34,242 nucleotides of DNA, from positions 1 to 34,242 of the forward strand of contig JAAENK010000174.1 in NCBI GenBank assembly GCA_024224415.1, read 5' to 3'. Position 1 is the stretch's first letter; each line of letters begins with the position of its first letter. Shown piece by piece: positions 26,837 to 34,242 of this stretch. The DNA comes from Gammaproteobacteria bacterium (GTDB taxonomy: Bacteria > Pseudomonadota > Gammaproteobacteria > GCA-001735895). The notes under the pieces are model-generated. The model worked only from the letters and a program-made list of their open reading frames with translations, searched no databases and was not told where the DNA came from. The position numbers and the translations under genes are program-made.

Positions 26837-27568
26837 ATGACAAAACTGCGATACAGACGTTTACTGGTAAAGCTCAGCGGTGAAGCGTTGATGGGCCAGC
26901 AGGATTTTGGTATTGACCCTGCGATGGTATTAAGTGTTGCAGAAGAGTTAAAGTTGTTGCTGCAGTCCGGCGTCGAGCTGGGTATTGTTGTCGGCGGCGG
27001 TAATATCTTTCGTGGTGCTGGGTTGGCGCAAGCGGGTGTCGATAGGGTGACGGCCGACCATATGGGTATGTTGGCGACCGTCATGAATGCGCTCGCGTTA
27101 AAGGATAGTTTGTTAAAAATCGGTCTGCGCGCCAGCGTTATGTCGGGTTTGAGTATGCCGCAGGTATGCGATGCTTACACGCAACGCGATGCGCGCGAAA
27201 GAATTGGTGCGGGTGAGGTCGTCATTTTTTCCGCTGGAACGGGTAGCCCGTATTTCACCACCGATACAGGCGCGAGTCTGAGAGCGGTTGAAATTCAGGC
27301 TGATTTAATGATTAAAGCCACCAAGGTCGATGGCATTTACAATAAAGATCCAGTCAAATACAGCGATGCCGTTCGATACGATGAATTATTTTACGATCAG
27401 GCCATCGACCAACGCCTGGCAGTGATGGATGTTGCAGCGATGATTCTGTGTAATGATAATGCACTTGATATGGTGGTATGCGATATTAACGAACCGAATG
27501 CCCTGTTGAATCTGGCAAAAGGTCAATCAGTCGGTACCCGAGTAACTCGTCAGGAGGTGAAGCGATGA
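26837..27568 (+). CDS. pyrH: Uridylate kinase (UMP kinase)
   Basis: 243 aa (E. coli 241). Phosphorylates UMP to UDP; member of the amino acid kinase family, unrelated to eukaryotic UMP/CMP kinases. Motifs are [12 protein letters not shown] at the N-terminus, [32 protein letters not shown] and [11 protein letters not shown]. The ATG lies ten bases after the tsf terminator, so it depends on read-through or a promoter I could not identify. Its stop overlaps the frr start (ATGA). Confidence 0.98.
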   Translation: MTKLRYRRLLVKLSGEALMGQQDFGIDPAMVLSVAEELKLLLQSGVELGIVVGGGNIFRGAGLAQAGVDRVTADHMGMLATVMNALALKDSLLKIGLRASVMSGLSMPQVCDAYTQRDARERIGAGEVVIFSAGTGSPYFTTDTGASLRAVEIQADLMIKATKVDGIYNKDPVKYSDAVRYDELFYDQAIDQRLAVMDVAAMILCNDNALDMVVCDINEPNALLNLAKGQSVGTRVTRQEVKR

Positions 27569-28122
27569 TAAATGAAGTAAAACAGGATGCTCTGAATCGC
27601 ATGAACAAGAGTATCGAGGCGTTTAAGATAGAACTGTCGAAAATTCGTACCGGCCGGGCGCATGTCAGCCTGCTCAACCACATTACGGTTGATTTTTATG
27701 GTAGCGAAGTGCCCATCGGCCAGGCGGCAAACCTTTCGGTAGAAGATTCGCGTACGCTGGCGGTAACGCCCTGGGACAAGAGCATGGTGCCGGTTATCGA
27801 AAAAGCGATTCTGACTTCTGACCTTGGGCTCAACCCCTCAACTGCCGGTACCGTGATTCGGGTGCCGATGCCGCCACTCACCGAAGAGCGTCGTAAGGAG
27901 CTGGTAAAGGTGGTCAGGGAACTCGCCGAAAACGCACGCGTCGCGGTGCGCAATATCCGCCGGGACGGCAATAACGATCTTAAGGCGCTGGCCAAAGACA
28001 AAGATATTTCGGAAGATGAGGAACACAAGGGCCAGGAACTGGTGCAACAAGTGACCAACCAGTCCACCAATGAGATTGAGGCTTTATTGCAGGCCAAGGA
28101 AAAAGAGTTGATGGAAATCTAG
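27565..28122 (+). CDS. frr: Ribosome recycling factor
   Basis: 185 aa, identical in length to E. coli RRF. With EF-G it splits the post-termination ribosome. Conserved parts are [40 protein letters not shown] and [17 protein letters not shown]-like (here [20 protein letters not shown]). ATGA overlap with pyrH and GAGGTG upstream indicate coupling. uppS begins three bases after its stop. Confidence 0.98.
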   Translation: MINEVKQDALNRMNKSIEAFKIELSKIRTGRAHVSLLNHITVDFYGSEVPIGQAANLSVEDSRTLAVTPWDKSMVPVIEKAILTSDLGLNPSTAGTVIRVPMPPLTEERRKELVKVVRELAENARVAVRNIRRDGNNDLKALAKDKDISEDEEHKGQELVQQVTNQSTNEIEALLQAKEKELMEI

Positions 28123-28125
28123 TCG

Positions 28126-28845
28126 ATGTCGGTACCTGCTCACGTTTGCATCATCATGGATGGTAATGGTCGGTGGGCGAAAAAGCGTATGATGCCCCGC
28201 ACTGTCGGTCACAAAAAAGGTGTCGAAACCACGCGGCTGGCGGTCGAATTTTTCGCCAAAGCTGGTGTCAAGCACTTAACCCTGTTCGCCTTCAGTAGTG
28301 AAAACTGGAACCGGCCTGCCGAGGAAGTCGGCAGTTTGATGGAATTGTTTTTGCAGTCCTTACAGAAAAATACCCCGGAATTGAATAACAAGGGTATTCG
28401 TATTCGCTTTATTGGTGACCGATTTGCTTTTTCAGACTCGCTAATGGATGAAATCGGCATGACTGAAACGTTAACCCAGGATAATCAAACCATGACTCTG
28501 AATGTCGCCGCTAACTACGGTGGTCAGTGGGATATTGTCAACGCGGTTAAAAAGATAGCTATCAGGCTTGATTCCGGTGAACTGAGTACCACAGCCGTCA
28601 ACCAGGCTTTGCTAGAGTCTGAATTGTCCCTCGCCGGAACCCCCGACCCTGACCTGTTCATTCGTACCGGAGGTGAGCAACGGATCAGCAATTTCCTGAT
28701 CTGGCAGCTAGCCTATACCGAATTTGTATTTACCGATGTGCTCTGGCCTGATTTTTCTGAACAGGAAATGCAGGCGGCGCTGAATGAATATGCCTCGCGC
28801 CAGCGGCGATATGGAAAAACTGGTGAGCAGGTCGAGGCTATCTAG
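28126..28845 (+). CDS. uppS: Undecaprenyl diphosphate synthase (cis-prenyltransferase)
   Basis: 239 aa. Builds C55 undecaprenyl diphosphate, the carrier lipid for peptidoglycan and O-antigen. The catalytic Asp12 lies in CIIMDGNGRWAKKR; other motifs are LTLFAFSSENWNRP and the C-terminal DLFIRTGGEQRISNFLIWQL and YTEFVFTDVLWPDF. The start at 28126 keeps the P-loop near residue 12, as in the family. It is three bases after frr and three before cdsA. Confidence 0.98.
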   Translation: MSVPAHVCIIMDGNGRWAKKRMMPRTVGHKKGVETTRLAVEFFAKAGVKHLTLFAFSSENWNRPAEEVGSLMELFLQSLQKNTPELNNKGIRIRFIGDRFAFSDSLMDEIGMTETLTQDNQTMTLNVAANYGGQWDIVNAVKKIAIRLDSGELSTTAVNQALLESELSLAGTPDPDLFIRTGGEQRISNFLIWQLAYTEFVFTDVLWPDFSEQEMQAALNEYASRQRRYGKTGEQVEAI

Positions 28846-28848
28846 ATC

Positions 28849-29661
28849 ATGCTAAAGCAGCGCATTATCACTGCGGTTATTCTCGCTGTTATTTTTATTA
28901 GCAGTATCGCGTTTGATTGGGTGAATGGCTTATTTGCCATATTTCTGGCCGTGGCTGTTTACGAATTATCCATGCTTACGCTGAAACCAGGCAATGCTGT
29001 GTCGATCACCATGGGTCTTGTTTACGGCATTTTATTCTGGTGGATTGGGGTCGATATCGATCATTCGATTATTTATTATCAATCGATCACCGGGGCGGTG
29101 CTCTGGGTCAGTATTTTCCTGTATATGCTGGTTTATCGGTTTTCTGGCAAATTAAATGCTCTAGTACGCAGCTTCTATTTCCTGCTCGGCATAGTTTTGC
29201 TGTGGATATGCGTACATGATTTGCTATTCCTGTATCGAAGCTTTGATCAGGGTGGCTGGATGATGTTATATCTATTAACGCTGGTATGGGTTGCCGATAT
29301 CGGCGCTTATTTTAGTGGTCGGCGGTTTGGTAAAAATAAATTGGCACCTGGTATTAGCCCGGGAAAAACCTGGGAGGGCGTCGCCGGAGGTGTCTTCGCC
29401 AATTTGCTGTGGATGTTGTTGGTATATAAATTAACCGAAGGCTGGGGGATGACACTGAGCTGGTTTGTCGGTGTTGGCCTGGCAACCTCGGTGATATCGA
29501 TTGTCGGCGATCTGTTTGAAAGTATTTTGAAACGTGAAGCTGGTGTAAAAGACAGCGGTAAGCTACTACCCGGGCATGGTGGTGTACTCGACAGAGTAGA
29601 CAGTGTCATCGCAGCAGCACCGATATTTGCCAGCGGTTTGTTTCTGGCTGGTGTAGTTTAA
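28849..29661 (+). CDS. cdsA: Phosphatidate cytidylyltransferase (CDP-diglyceride synthase)
   Basis: 270 aa, polytopic inner-membrane enzyme with about 7-8 hydrophobic segments. Makes CDP-diacylglycerol from CTP and phosphatidic acid. The family signature is present near the C-terminus as GDLFESILKREAGVKDSGKL followed by LPGHGGVLDRVDS, with DIGAYFSGRRFGKNKLAPGI before it. Its TAA is directly followed by the dxr ATG with no spacer. Confidence 0.97.
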   Translation: MLKQRIITAVILAVIFISSIAFDWVNGLFAIFLAVAVYELSMLTLKPGNAVSITMGLVYGILFWWIGVDIDHSIIYYQSITGAVLWVSIFLYMLVYRFSGKLNALVRSFYFLLGIVLLWICVHDLLFLYRSFDQGGWMMLYLLTLVWVADIGAYFSGRRFGKNKLAPGISPGKTWEGVAGGVFANLLWMLLVYKLTEGWGMTLSWFVGVGLATSVISIVGDLFESILKREAGVKDSGKLLPGHGGVLDRVDSVIAAAPIFASGLFLAGVV

Positions 29662-30837
29662 ATGCAGCGTATCACCCTGTTAGGTGCAACTGGTTCGATC
29701 GGTCGTAGCACCCTCGATATTGTCGCCCGACACCCGAACCGTTACTCGATATTTGCACTGACGGCGAATCGCAATGCTGAGAAAATGGCGGTTCTGTGTC
29801 ATCAATTCAACCCTGAATTTGCAGTGATGGCCGACGTTACAAGTGCGAAGAAATTAAAAACATTGCTGGACAATGAAAGGACAAAAGTACTAGCGGGCGA
29901 AGAGGAGTTGTGCGAAGTAGCATCCGAACCTGGGATTGATATCGTCGTTGCCGCCATTGTCGGTTCGGTGGGTTTAATGCCGACACTGGCTGCGGTGCGA
30001 GCTGGTAAGCGGGTATTGCTGGCCAACAAGGAGGCGCTGGTGATGGCAGGAGCTCTGTTTATGGATGAAGTTGCCGAGCACGGGGCTGAGTTGTTGCCGG
30101 TGGATAGCGAACACAATGCCATATTCCAGTGCTTGCCAGCAGGTTATAAAGTAGGCGCCAGACCATTGGGTATCACTCAAATTCTATTAACAGGATCGGG
30201 TGGTCCGTTTCGTGATTTGCCGATGGAAGCTTTCTCAACAGTGACACCCAAACAGGCCATAGCCCACCCAAACTGGGACATGGGGCCAAAGATATCGGTT
30301 GATTCCGCGACCATGATGAATAAGGGGTTGGAACTCATCGAAGCCTGCTGGTTGTTCGATGTTGGTGAGTCTGATGTTAACATTGTGTTACATAATCAGA
30401 GTATCATCCATTCGCTGGTGGCTTATAATGACGGTTCTGTACTGGCACAAATGGGTAACCCTGATATGCGTACACCGATTGCTCATGCGCTGGCCTGGCC
30501 GGAGCGGATCGACAGCGGTGTTGAACCTTTGGATTTGATTAAGGTCAGTCAGTTAAACTTTGAAGCTGCCGATACATTACGTTTTCCATGCCTGGCTTTA
30601 GCGCGGGCAGCATTTCGACAGGGTGGCACCAGTATGGCGATTTTAAATGCCGCTAATGAAATTGCTGTGGACTATTTTTTGTCGGAGCGGATTAAATTTA
30701 CCGAGATAGCACGATTGATAGAGCAAGCATTAGACCAGGTAGCTTCGCATGCGGCCAACGATTTACAGGTTATTCTGCAGGATGATTTACGCGGACGTGA
30801 ATTTGTATTGCAGCAACTTAAACAGATAGCTATTTAA
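29662..30837 (+). CDS. dxr: 1-deoxy-D-xylulose 5-phosphate reductoisomerase
   Basis: 391 aa (E. coli 398). Converts DXP to MEP in the non-mevalonate isoprenoid pathway, feeding the uppS reaction. NADPH-binding [20 protein letters not shown] at the N-terminus, KEALVMAG, the metal-site segment [15 protein letters not shown] and [20 protein letters not shown] are all intact. It starts directly at the cdsA stop and is followed eight bases later by rseP. Confidence 0.98.
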   Translation: MQRITLLGATGSIGRSTLDIVARHPNRYSIFALTANRNAEKMAVLCHQFNPEFAVMADVTSAKKLKTLLDNERTKVLAGEEELCEVASEPGIDIVVAAIVGSVGLMPTLAAVRAGKRVLLANKEALVMAGALFMDEVAEHGAELLPVDSEHNAIFQCLPAGYKVGARPLGITQILLTGSGGPFRDLPMEAFSTVTPKQAIAHPNWDMGPKISVDSATMMNKGLELIEACWLFDVGESDVNIVLHNQSIIHSLVAYNDGSVLAQMGNPDMRTPIAHALAWPERIDSGVEPLDLIKVSQLNFEAADTLRFPCLALARAAFRQGGTSMAILNAANEIAVDYFLSERIKFTEIARLIEQALDQVASHAANDLQVILQDDLRGREFVLQQLKQIAI

Positions 30838-30845
30838 AGTATTCC

Positions 30846-32225
30846 GTGGATATTCTTTCGATTTTGTACAACATTGCTGCATTCGTGATTGCCATCGGCG
30901 TATTGGTTACTATTCATGAATTTGGCCATTACTGGGTCGCCCGCAAAATGGGCGTCAAGGTGCTACGTTTCTCGGTTGGCTTTGGTAAGCCACTGCTGAT
31001 TAAACGCGCGGGTGAGGACCAGACTGAATATGTGTTGGCGGCTATTCCGCTGGGTGGCTTTGTCAAAATGCTCGATGAACGAGAAGGTGATGTTGACACC
31101 GCTGAACTCGACCGGGCCTTCAACCGTAAGAGTGTCTGGCGACGTTTTGCCATCGTCGCGGCAGGGCCAGTTTTTAACTTTATTTTCGCTATTGCGGCTT
31201 ATTATCTGATTTATCTCGCCGGTGTCGCCGGAATAAAACCAGTGATTGGTGAAGTCGCCGTACCGAGCCCGGCGCATAGCGCGGGTATCGTCATGCAAGA
31301 TCGGATTCTTGCGGTGAATGGCATCGAAACACCAAGTTGGGAAAAGGCCCGGTTTACTTTGCTGGAGGAATCGATTGGGGCGCAGCAGATAACACTTAAA
31401 GTCCAGGGGGTGGATCTTCAGATACAGGATAAAGCTATCGATATCAGTAATCTGGGTCTATTGCAGGAAGAACAGATTGACCTCATGACTGACCTTGGAT
31501 TATCCACCTGGCGACCGGATATTCCCCCTTATATTGATGAAGTTGTTGTCGGAGGTGCAGCCGAAGCTGCCGGTATTAAGGCTGGTGACAAAATTGCCGC
31601 TCTTGATGGTCAAACGATTCGTAATGTGAATCAATGGGTGGAGATTATTCGAGCTAATCCAGAACGAGAGCTGGATCTGGTAGTTAACCGCGATGGCCAA
31701 CAGTTAGCTCTTAGCTTACGGCCGAGGTTGAAACAACAGGGCGGTGAAGCATATGGTTTTATTGGGGTAATGAATCGGGTTGAAATTCCAGAAGAAGTTC
31801 GCCTTGAAATGGAAGTTGTGGAACAATACGGCCCAGTTTCGGCACTACTCCAGTCTATCGACAAGACCTGGCGTATGTCCTGGTTGACACTGCGCGTTTT
31901 GGGTAAGCTGGTAATTGGCGAAGCGAGTGTTAAAAATCTCAGTGGCCCGATAACTATCGCCCGATATGCTGGTATTACCGCCAGAATCGGCCTGGAACAA
32001 TTTTTGGGATTTCTGGCAATCATTAGCATCAGTCTGGGAGTATTGAATCTGTTGCCAGTTCCTGTACTGGATGGCGGGCATCTGTTTTATTATTTGATCG
32101 AAATAATAAAAGGTAGTCCTGTATCCGAGGCTGTCGAAGTGGCGGGGCAGAAAGTCGGTTTGGCTTTATTGTTCGGGCTCATGTCACTCGCTCTTTACAA
32201 TGATCTGTTACGCCTGGTGGAGTAG
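30846..32225 (+). CDS. rseP: Site-2 zinc metalloprotease RseP
   Basis: 459 aa (E. coli 450) from GTG at 30846. Inner-membrane protease that cuts anti-sigma factor RseA after DegS, releasing sigma-E, and clears signal peptides. Zinc motif HEFGH at 24-28 in the first membrane helix, a third ligand Asp409 in LLPVPVLDGGHL, and two periplasmic PDZ domains between (about 115-215 and 215-310; VVVGGAAEAAGIKAGDKIAA marks the second). It ends two bases before the bamA start. Confidence 0.97.
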   Translation: MDILSILYNIAAFVIAIGVLVTIHEFGHYWVARKMGVKVLRFSVGFGKPLLIKRAGEDQTEYVLAAIPLGGFVKMLDEREGDVDTAELDRAFNRKSVWRRFAIVAAGPVFNFIFAIAAYYLIYLAGVAGIKPVIGEVAVPSPAHSAGIVMQDRILAVNGIETPSWEKARFTLLEESIGAQQITLKVQGVDLQIQDKAIDISNLGLLQEEQIDLMTDLGLSTWRPDIPPYIDEVVVGGAAEAAGIKAGDKIAALDGQTIRNVNQWVEIIRANPERELDLVVNRDGQQLALSLRPRLKQQGGEAYGFIGVMNRVEIPEEVRLEMEVVEQYGPVSALLQSIDKTWRMSWLTLRVLGKLVIGEASVKNLSGPITIARYAGITARIGLEQFLGFLAIISISLGVLNLLPVPVLDGGHLFYYLIEIIKGSPVSEAVEVAGQKVGLALLFGLMSLALYNDLLRLVE

Positions 32226-32227
32226 AT

Positions 32228-34242
32228 TTGAGAGGTATTGTACTAGTCGGTGCATTTGCACTGTTATTTGCTACGTTTTGTGCACGGGCGGATAGTTTCA
32301 CAGTTGACCAAATCGAAGTAGTTGGCGCCAGGAAAATATCAATTGGCACGGTTCTCAATTATTTGCCAATCAATGTAGGTGAAGTTTTCGAAGACCAGCG
32401 CTCGGCCGAATTGATACGTGAACTATATTCCACGGGGTTTTTTGAGTACATTGAATTGTTACAGGATGGTAATACTCTGGTGATCAAGGTTCGTGAACGG
32501 CCATCTATTGCCGAAATCAATATCGAAGGTAACGATGAAATCGACGATGAGGTATTGGACCAGGCGCTTGACCAGGTTGGTATGACTCGTGGTCGTATTT
32601 TCAACGAATTGCAATTGACTAAACTCGAACTGGAACTACAACAACTCTATTACTCACTGGGAAAATATGCCGTCAAACTTGAGGCAAAATGGCGTAGCCT
32701 GGATGAAGACCGTATTGCCATCGATATTAATATCTCGGAGGGTGAGCCAGCATTAATACGTTCGATTAATATTACCGGCAATAACAGTTTTGAAGAGGAA
32801 GACCTGCTTGATGAATTCCAGCTTGAAACCTCTGACAGCGGCTGGTTTGCCTCTGATCAATATGCCAGCTCGAAACTCACGGGTGATCTGGAGAAGTTGC
32901 GTTCCTTTTATCTTGACCAGGGTTACGTGAAGTTCAATGTTGATTCCAAGCAAGTCTCTATCAGCCCCGATCGCAAGGATATCAATATCTCGGTTAATGT
33001 TACCGAAGGCGAACAGTTTACCTTAAAAAATATCGACCTCGCTGGCGAGCTGGTAGTCGATAAAGCTGAACTAATGGCTCTACTGTTATTTCGCGAAGGT
33101 GAGATATTTTCACGTAAAAAAGTAACGCGAAGTATAACCCTGATTCAGCGCCGACTCGGTGAGGAAGGCTATGCCTTTGCAGAAGTACGAGCCATGCCTG
33201 AATTAAATGAAGAAAACGATACCGTCAATCTCAGGTTGCTGGTGAAACCGGGTAAGAAAATAATGGTGCGGTTTATCAAATTTTCCGGTAATGATGGCAC
33301 CCGTGATATCGTTCTGCGTCGTGAAATGCGACAAATGGAGGGAGAGATTTATCGCACCAGTAAAGTAGATCGATCGCGTACGCGTTTGCAACGACTAAAT
33401 TTCCTCGGCTCGGTGGATTTACGTACTGTTCGTGTCGAAGGCCATGATGACAAGGTTGATCTTGAAATTGTAGTAACTGAACGATTTTCAGGTAATTTCA
33501 CCATCGGACTCGGTTACTCGCAATCGCAGGGTGCAAACCTGATTCTTGGTCTGACACACGATAACATCTTCGGTACGGGTAATAGCTTTAGTGTCAATTT
33601 TGATAATTCTGACTCGACCCAAAGCTATGGATTTGCATATAATAATCCATTTTATACAGCAGATGGTATTAGTCGTGGCTTTAAGTTGAGCTTCACCAAG
33701 ACCGATGCTGCAGAGGAAAATATCAGTAACTATTTAATCGACCGATATCAGTTGTCGATGAATTATGGTATTCCGCTGTCAGAATATAATCGATTACGTT
33801 TGGAATTCGGTTTGATGCAGAATAACTTGACCCTGTCGTCATCCGCGGCCAATGAGGTTTTTGAATATGTTATTGCAAATTCAGATGAGTACGATTCGAG
33901 TAGCAGTACAGCAGATATTGATGATGTGGAATTTGCCAGTGCATTTGGTTCGATGAGTCTTTCTAAAGACACCAGAAATCGACGCATATTTGCTGATAAT
34001 GGCCATTTGAACAGCATCAAACTTGAACTATACGGTGGCGATCTTGAGTACTACAAGTTGCGCTATCAACATCAATCGGCCTTTTCGGTAACCGATGAGT
34101 TGACCTATAACTTTAAATCTAAAATCAGTTATGGTGACAGTTATGGTGAAACTACCGGCTTGCCATTCTTTGAAAATTTTACTGCTGGTGGAGTGCGTTC
34201 GGTGCGTGGTTATGAGCAAAATAGCCTGGGACCGCTGGATAG
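32228..34242 (+). CDS. bamA: Outer membrane protein assembly factor BamA (3' end off window)
   Basis: 671 complete codons from a TTG at 32228, with GGTGGAG inside the rseP end; no ATG fits near the signal peptide. The signal peptide is RGIVLVGAFALLFATFCARA, probably cut before DSFTVDQIEV. Five POTRA domains fill about residues 22-420, followed by the beta-barrel starting near FTIGLGYSQSQGANLILGL. The loop 6 motif VRGYEQNSLGP is at the right edge, so the last about 100 residues are missing. BamA folds beta-barrel proteins into the outer membrane. Position after rseP is standard for gammaproteobacteria. Confidence 0.97.
   Translation, partial: MRGIVLVGAFALLFATFCARADSFTVDQIEVVGARKISIGTVLNYLPINVGEVFEDQRSAELIRELYSTGFFEYIELLQDGNTLVIKVRERPSIAEINIEGNDEIDDEVLDQALDQVGMTRGRIFNELQLTKLELELQQLYYSLGKYAVKLEAKWRSLDEDRIAIDINISEGEPALIRSINITGNNSFEEEDLLDEFQLETSDSGWFASDQYASSKLTGDLEKLRSFYLDQGYVKFNVDSKQVSISPDRKDINISVNVTEGEQFTLKNIDLAGELVVDKAELMALLLFREGEIFSRKKVTRSITLIQRRLGEEGYAFAEVRAMPELNEENDTVNLRLLVKPGKKIMVRFIKFSGNDGTRDIVLRREMRQMEGEIYRTSKVDRSRTRLQRLNFLGSVDLRTVRVEGHDDKVDLEIVVTERFSGNFTIGLGYSQSQGANLILGLTHDNIFGTGNSFSVNFDNSDSTQSYGFAYNNPFYTADGISRGFKLSFTKTDAAEENISNYLIDRYQLSMNYGIPLSEYNRLRLEFGLMQNNLTLSSSAANEVFEYVIANSDEYDSSSSTADIDDVEFASAFGSMSLSKDTRNRRIFADNGHLNSIKLELYGGDLEYYKLRYQHQSAFSVTDELTYNFKSKISYGDSYGETTGLPFFENFTAGGVRSVRGYEQNSLGPLD

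Overview
The window looks like chromosome from a gammaproteobacterium of moderate GC content. The evidence is IHF-alpha downstream of pheT, a conserved MerR-like gene after ihfA, the glnD-map / rpsB-tsf-pyrH-frr-uppS-cdsA-dxr-rseP-bamA order, P-II with GlnD, RseP and BamA. I cannot place it to genus. Most of the window is housekeeping. The accessory parts are roughly 1-5.7 kb and 14.1-21.2 kb.

Layout. (1) 1-1546, minus strand: an unrecognised 204-aa gene translationally coupled to an ornithine cyclodeaminase/mu-crystallin family gene that runs off the left edge. (2) 1547-5716: a 308-bp gap with a 12-bp inverted repeat, a small membrane-anchored TPR protein resembling the CcmH/NrfG-type TPR region (minus), and divergent from it a 1085-aa lipoprotein with 36 CXXCH haem-binding motifs plus a C-terminal CX4CH. 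(3) 5793-13259: tRNA-Val(GAC), thrS, infC (apparent ATC start), rpmI, rplT, pheS, pheT, ihfA, a MerR-like regulator and tRNA-Pro(GGG), all on the plus strand. (4) 13375-14860: P-II protein, a small membrane protein, tRNA-Arg(CCT), a VOC-family protein and a DUF1330-like protein. (5) 14988-21249: a SplB-like radical SAM protein, convergent with a CobS-like/CobT-like AAA+ and VWA pair, then a class III CoA-transferase and NudC. (6) 21268-24691, minus strand: glnD and map. (7) 24711-34242: rpsB with its own promoter and a structured leader, tsf, pyrH, frr, uppS, cdsA, dxr, rseP and the first 671 codons of bamA.

How the parts fit. Regions 3 and 7 supply translation (tRNA charging, initiation, ribosomal proteins, elongation factor Ts, recycling, Met removal). 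Region 7 also supplies UMP phosphorylation, isoprenoid and phospholipid precursors, and envelope assembly. GlnD and the P-II protein, whose Tyr51 modification site is intact, are an enzyme-substrate pair in nitrogen sensing and lie about 8 kb apart.

The most unusual object is the giant multihaem lipoprotein. Of its 36 CXXCH motifs, 35 have a histidine 6-10 residues upstream, and 27 have it exactly seven residues before the first Cys, giving a regular H-x6-C-x2-C-H repeat in two alternating flavours. This suggests a long bis-His haem chain built from a short repeat. Other points of note are a roughly 100-residue acidic-then-KKAAT tail on ribosomal protein S2 with a GTGA overlap into tsf, an orphan-looking CobS/CobT-like pair, a spore-photoproduct-lyase-like enzyme in an apparent non-sporeformer, and a nested-stem rpsB leader.
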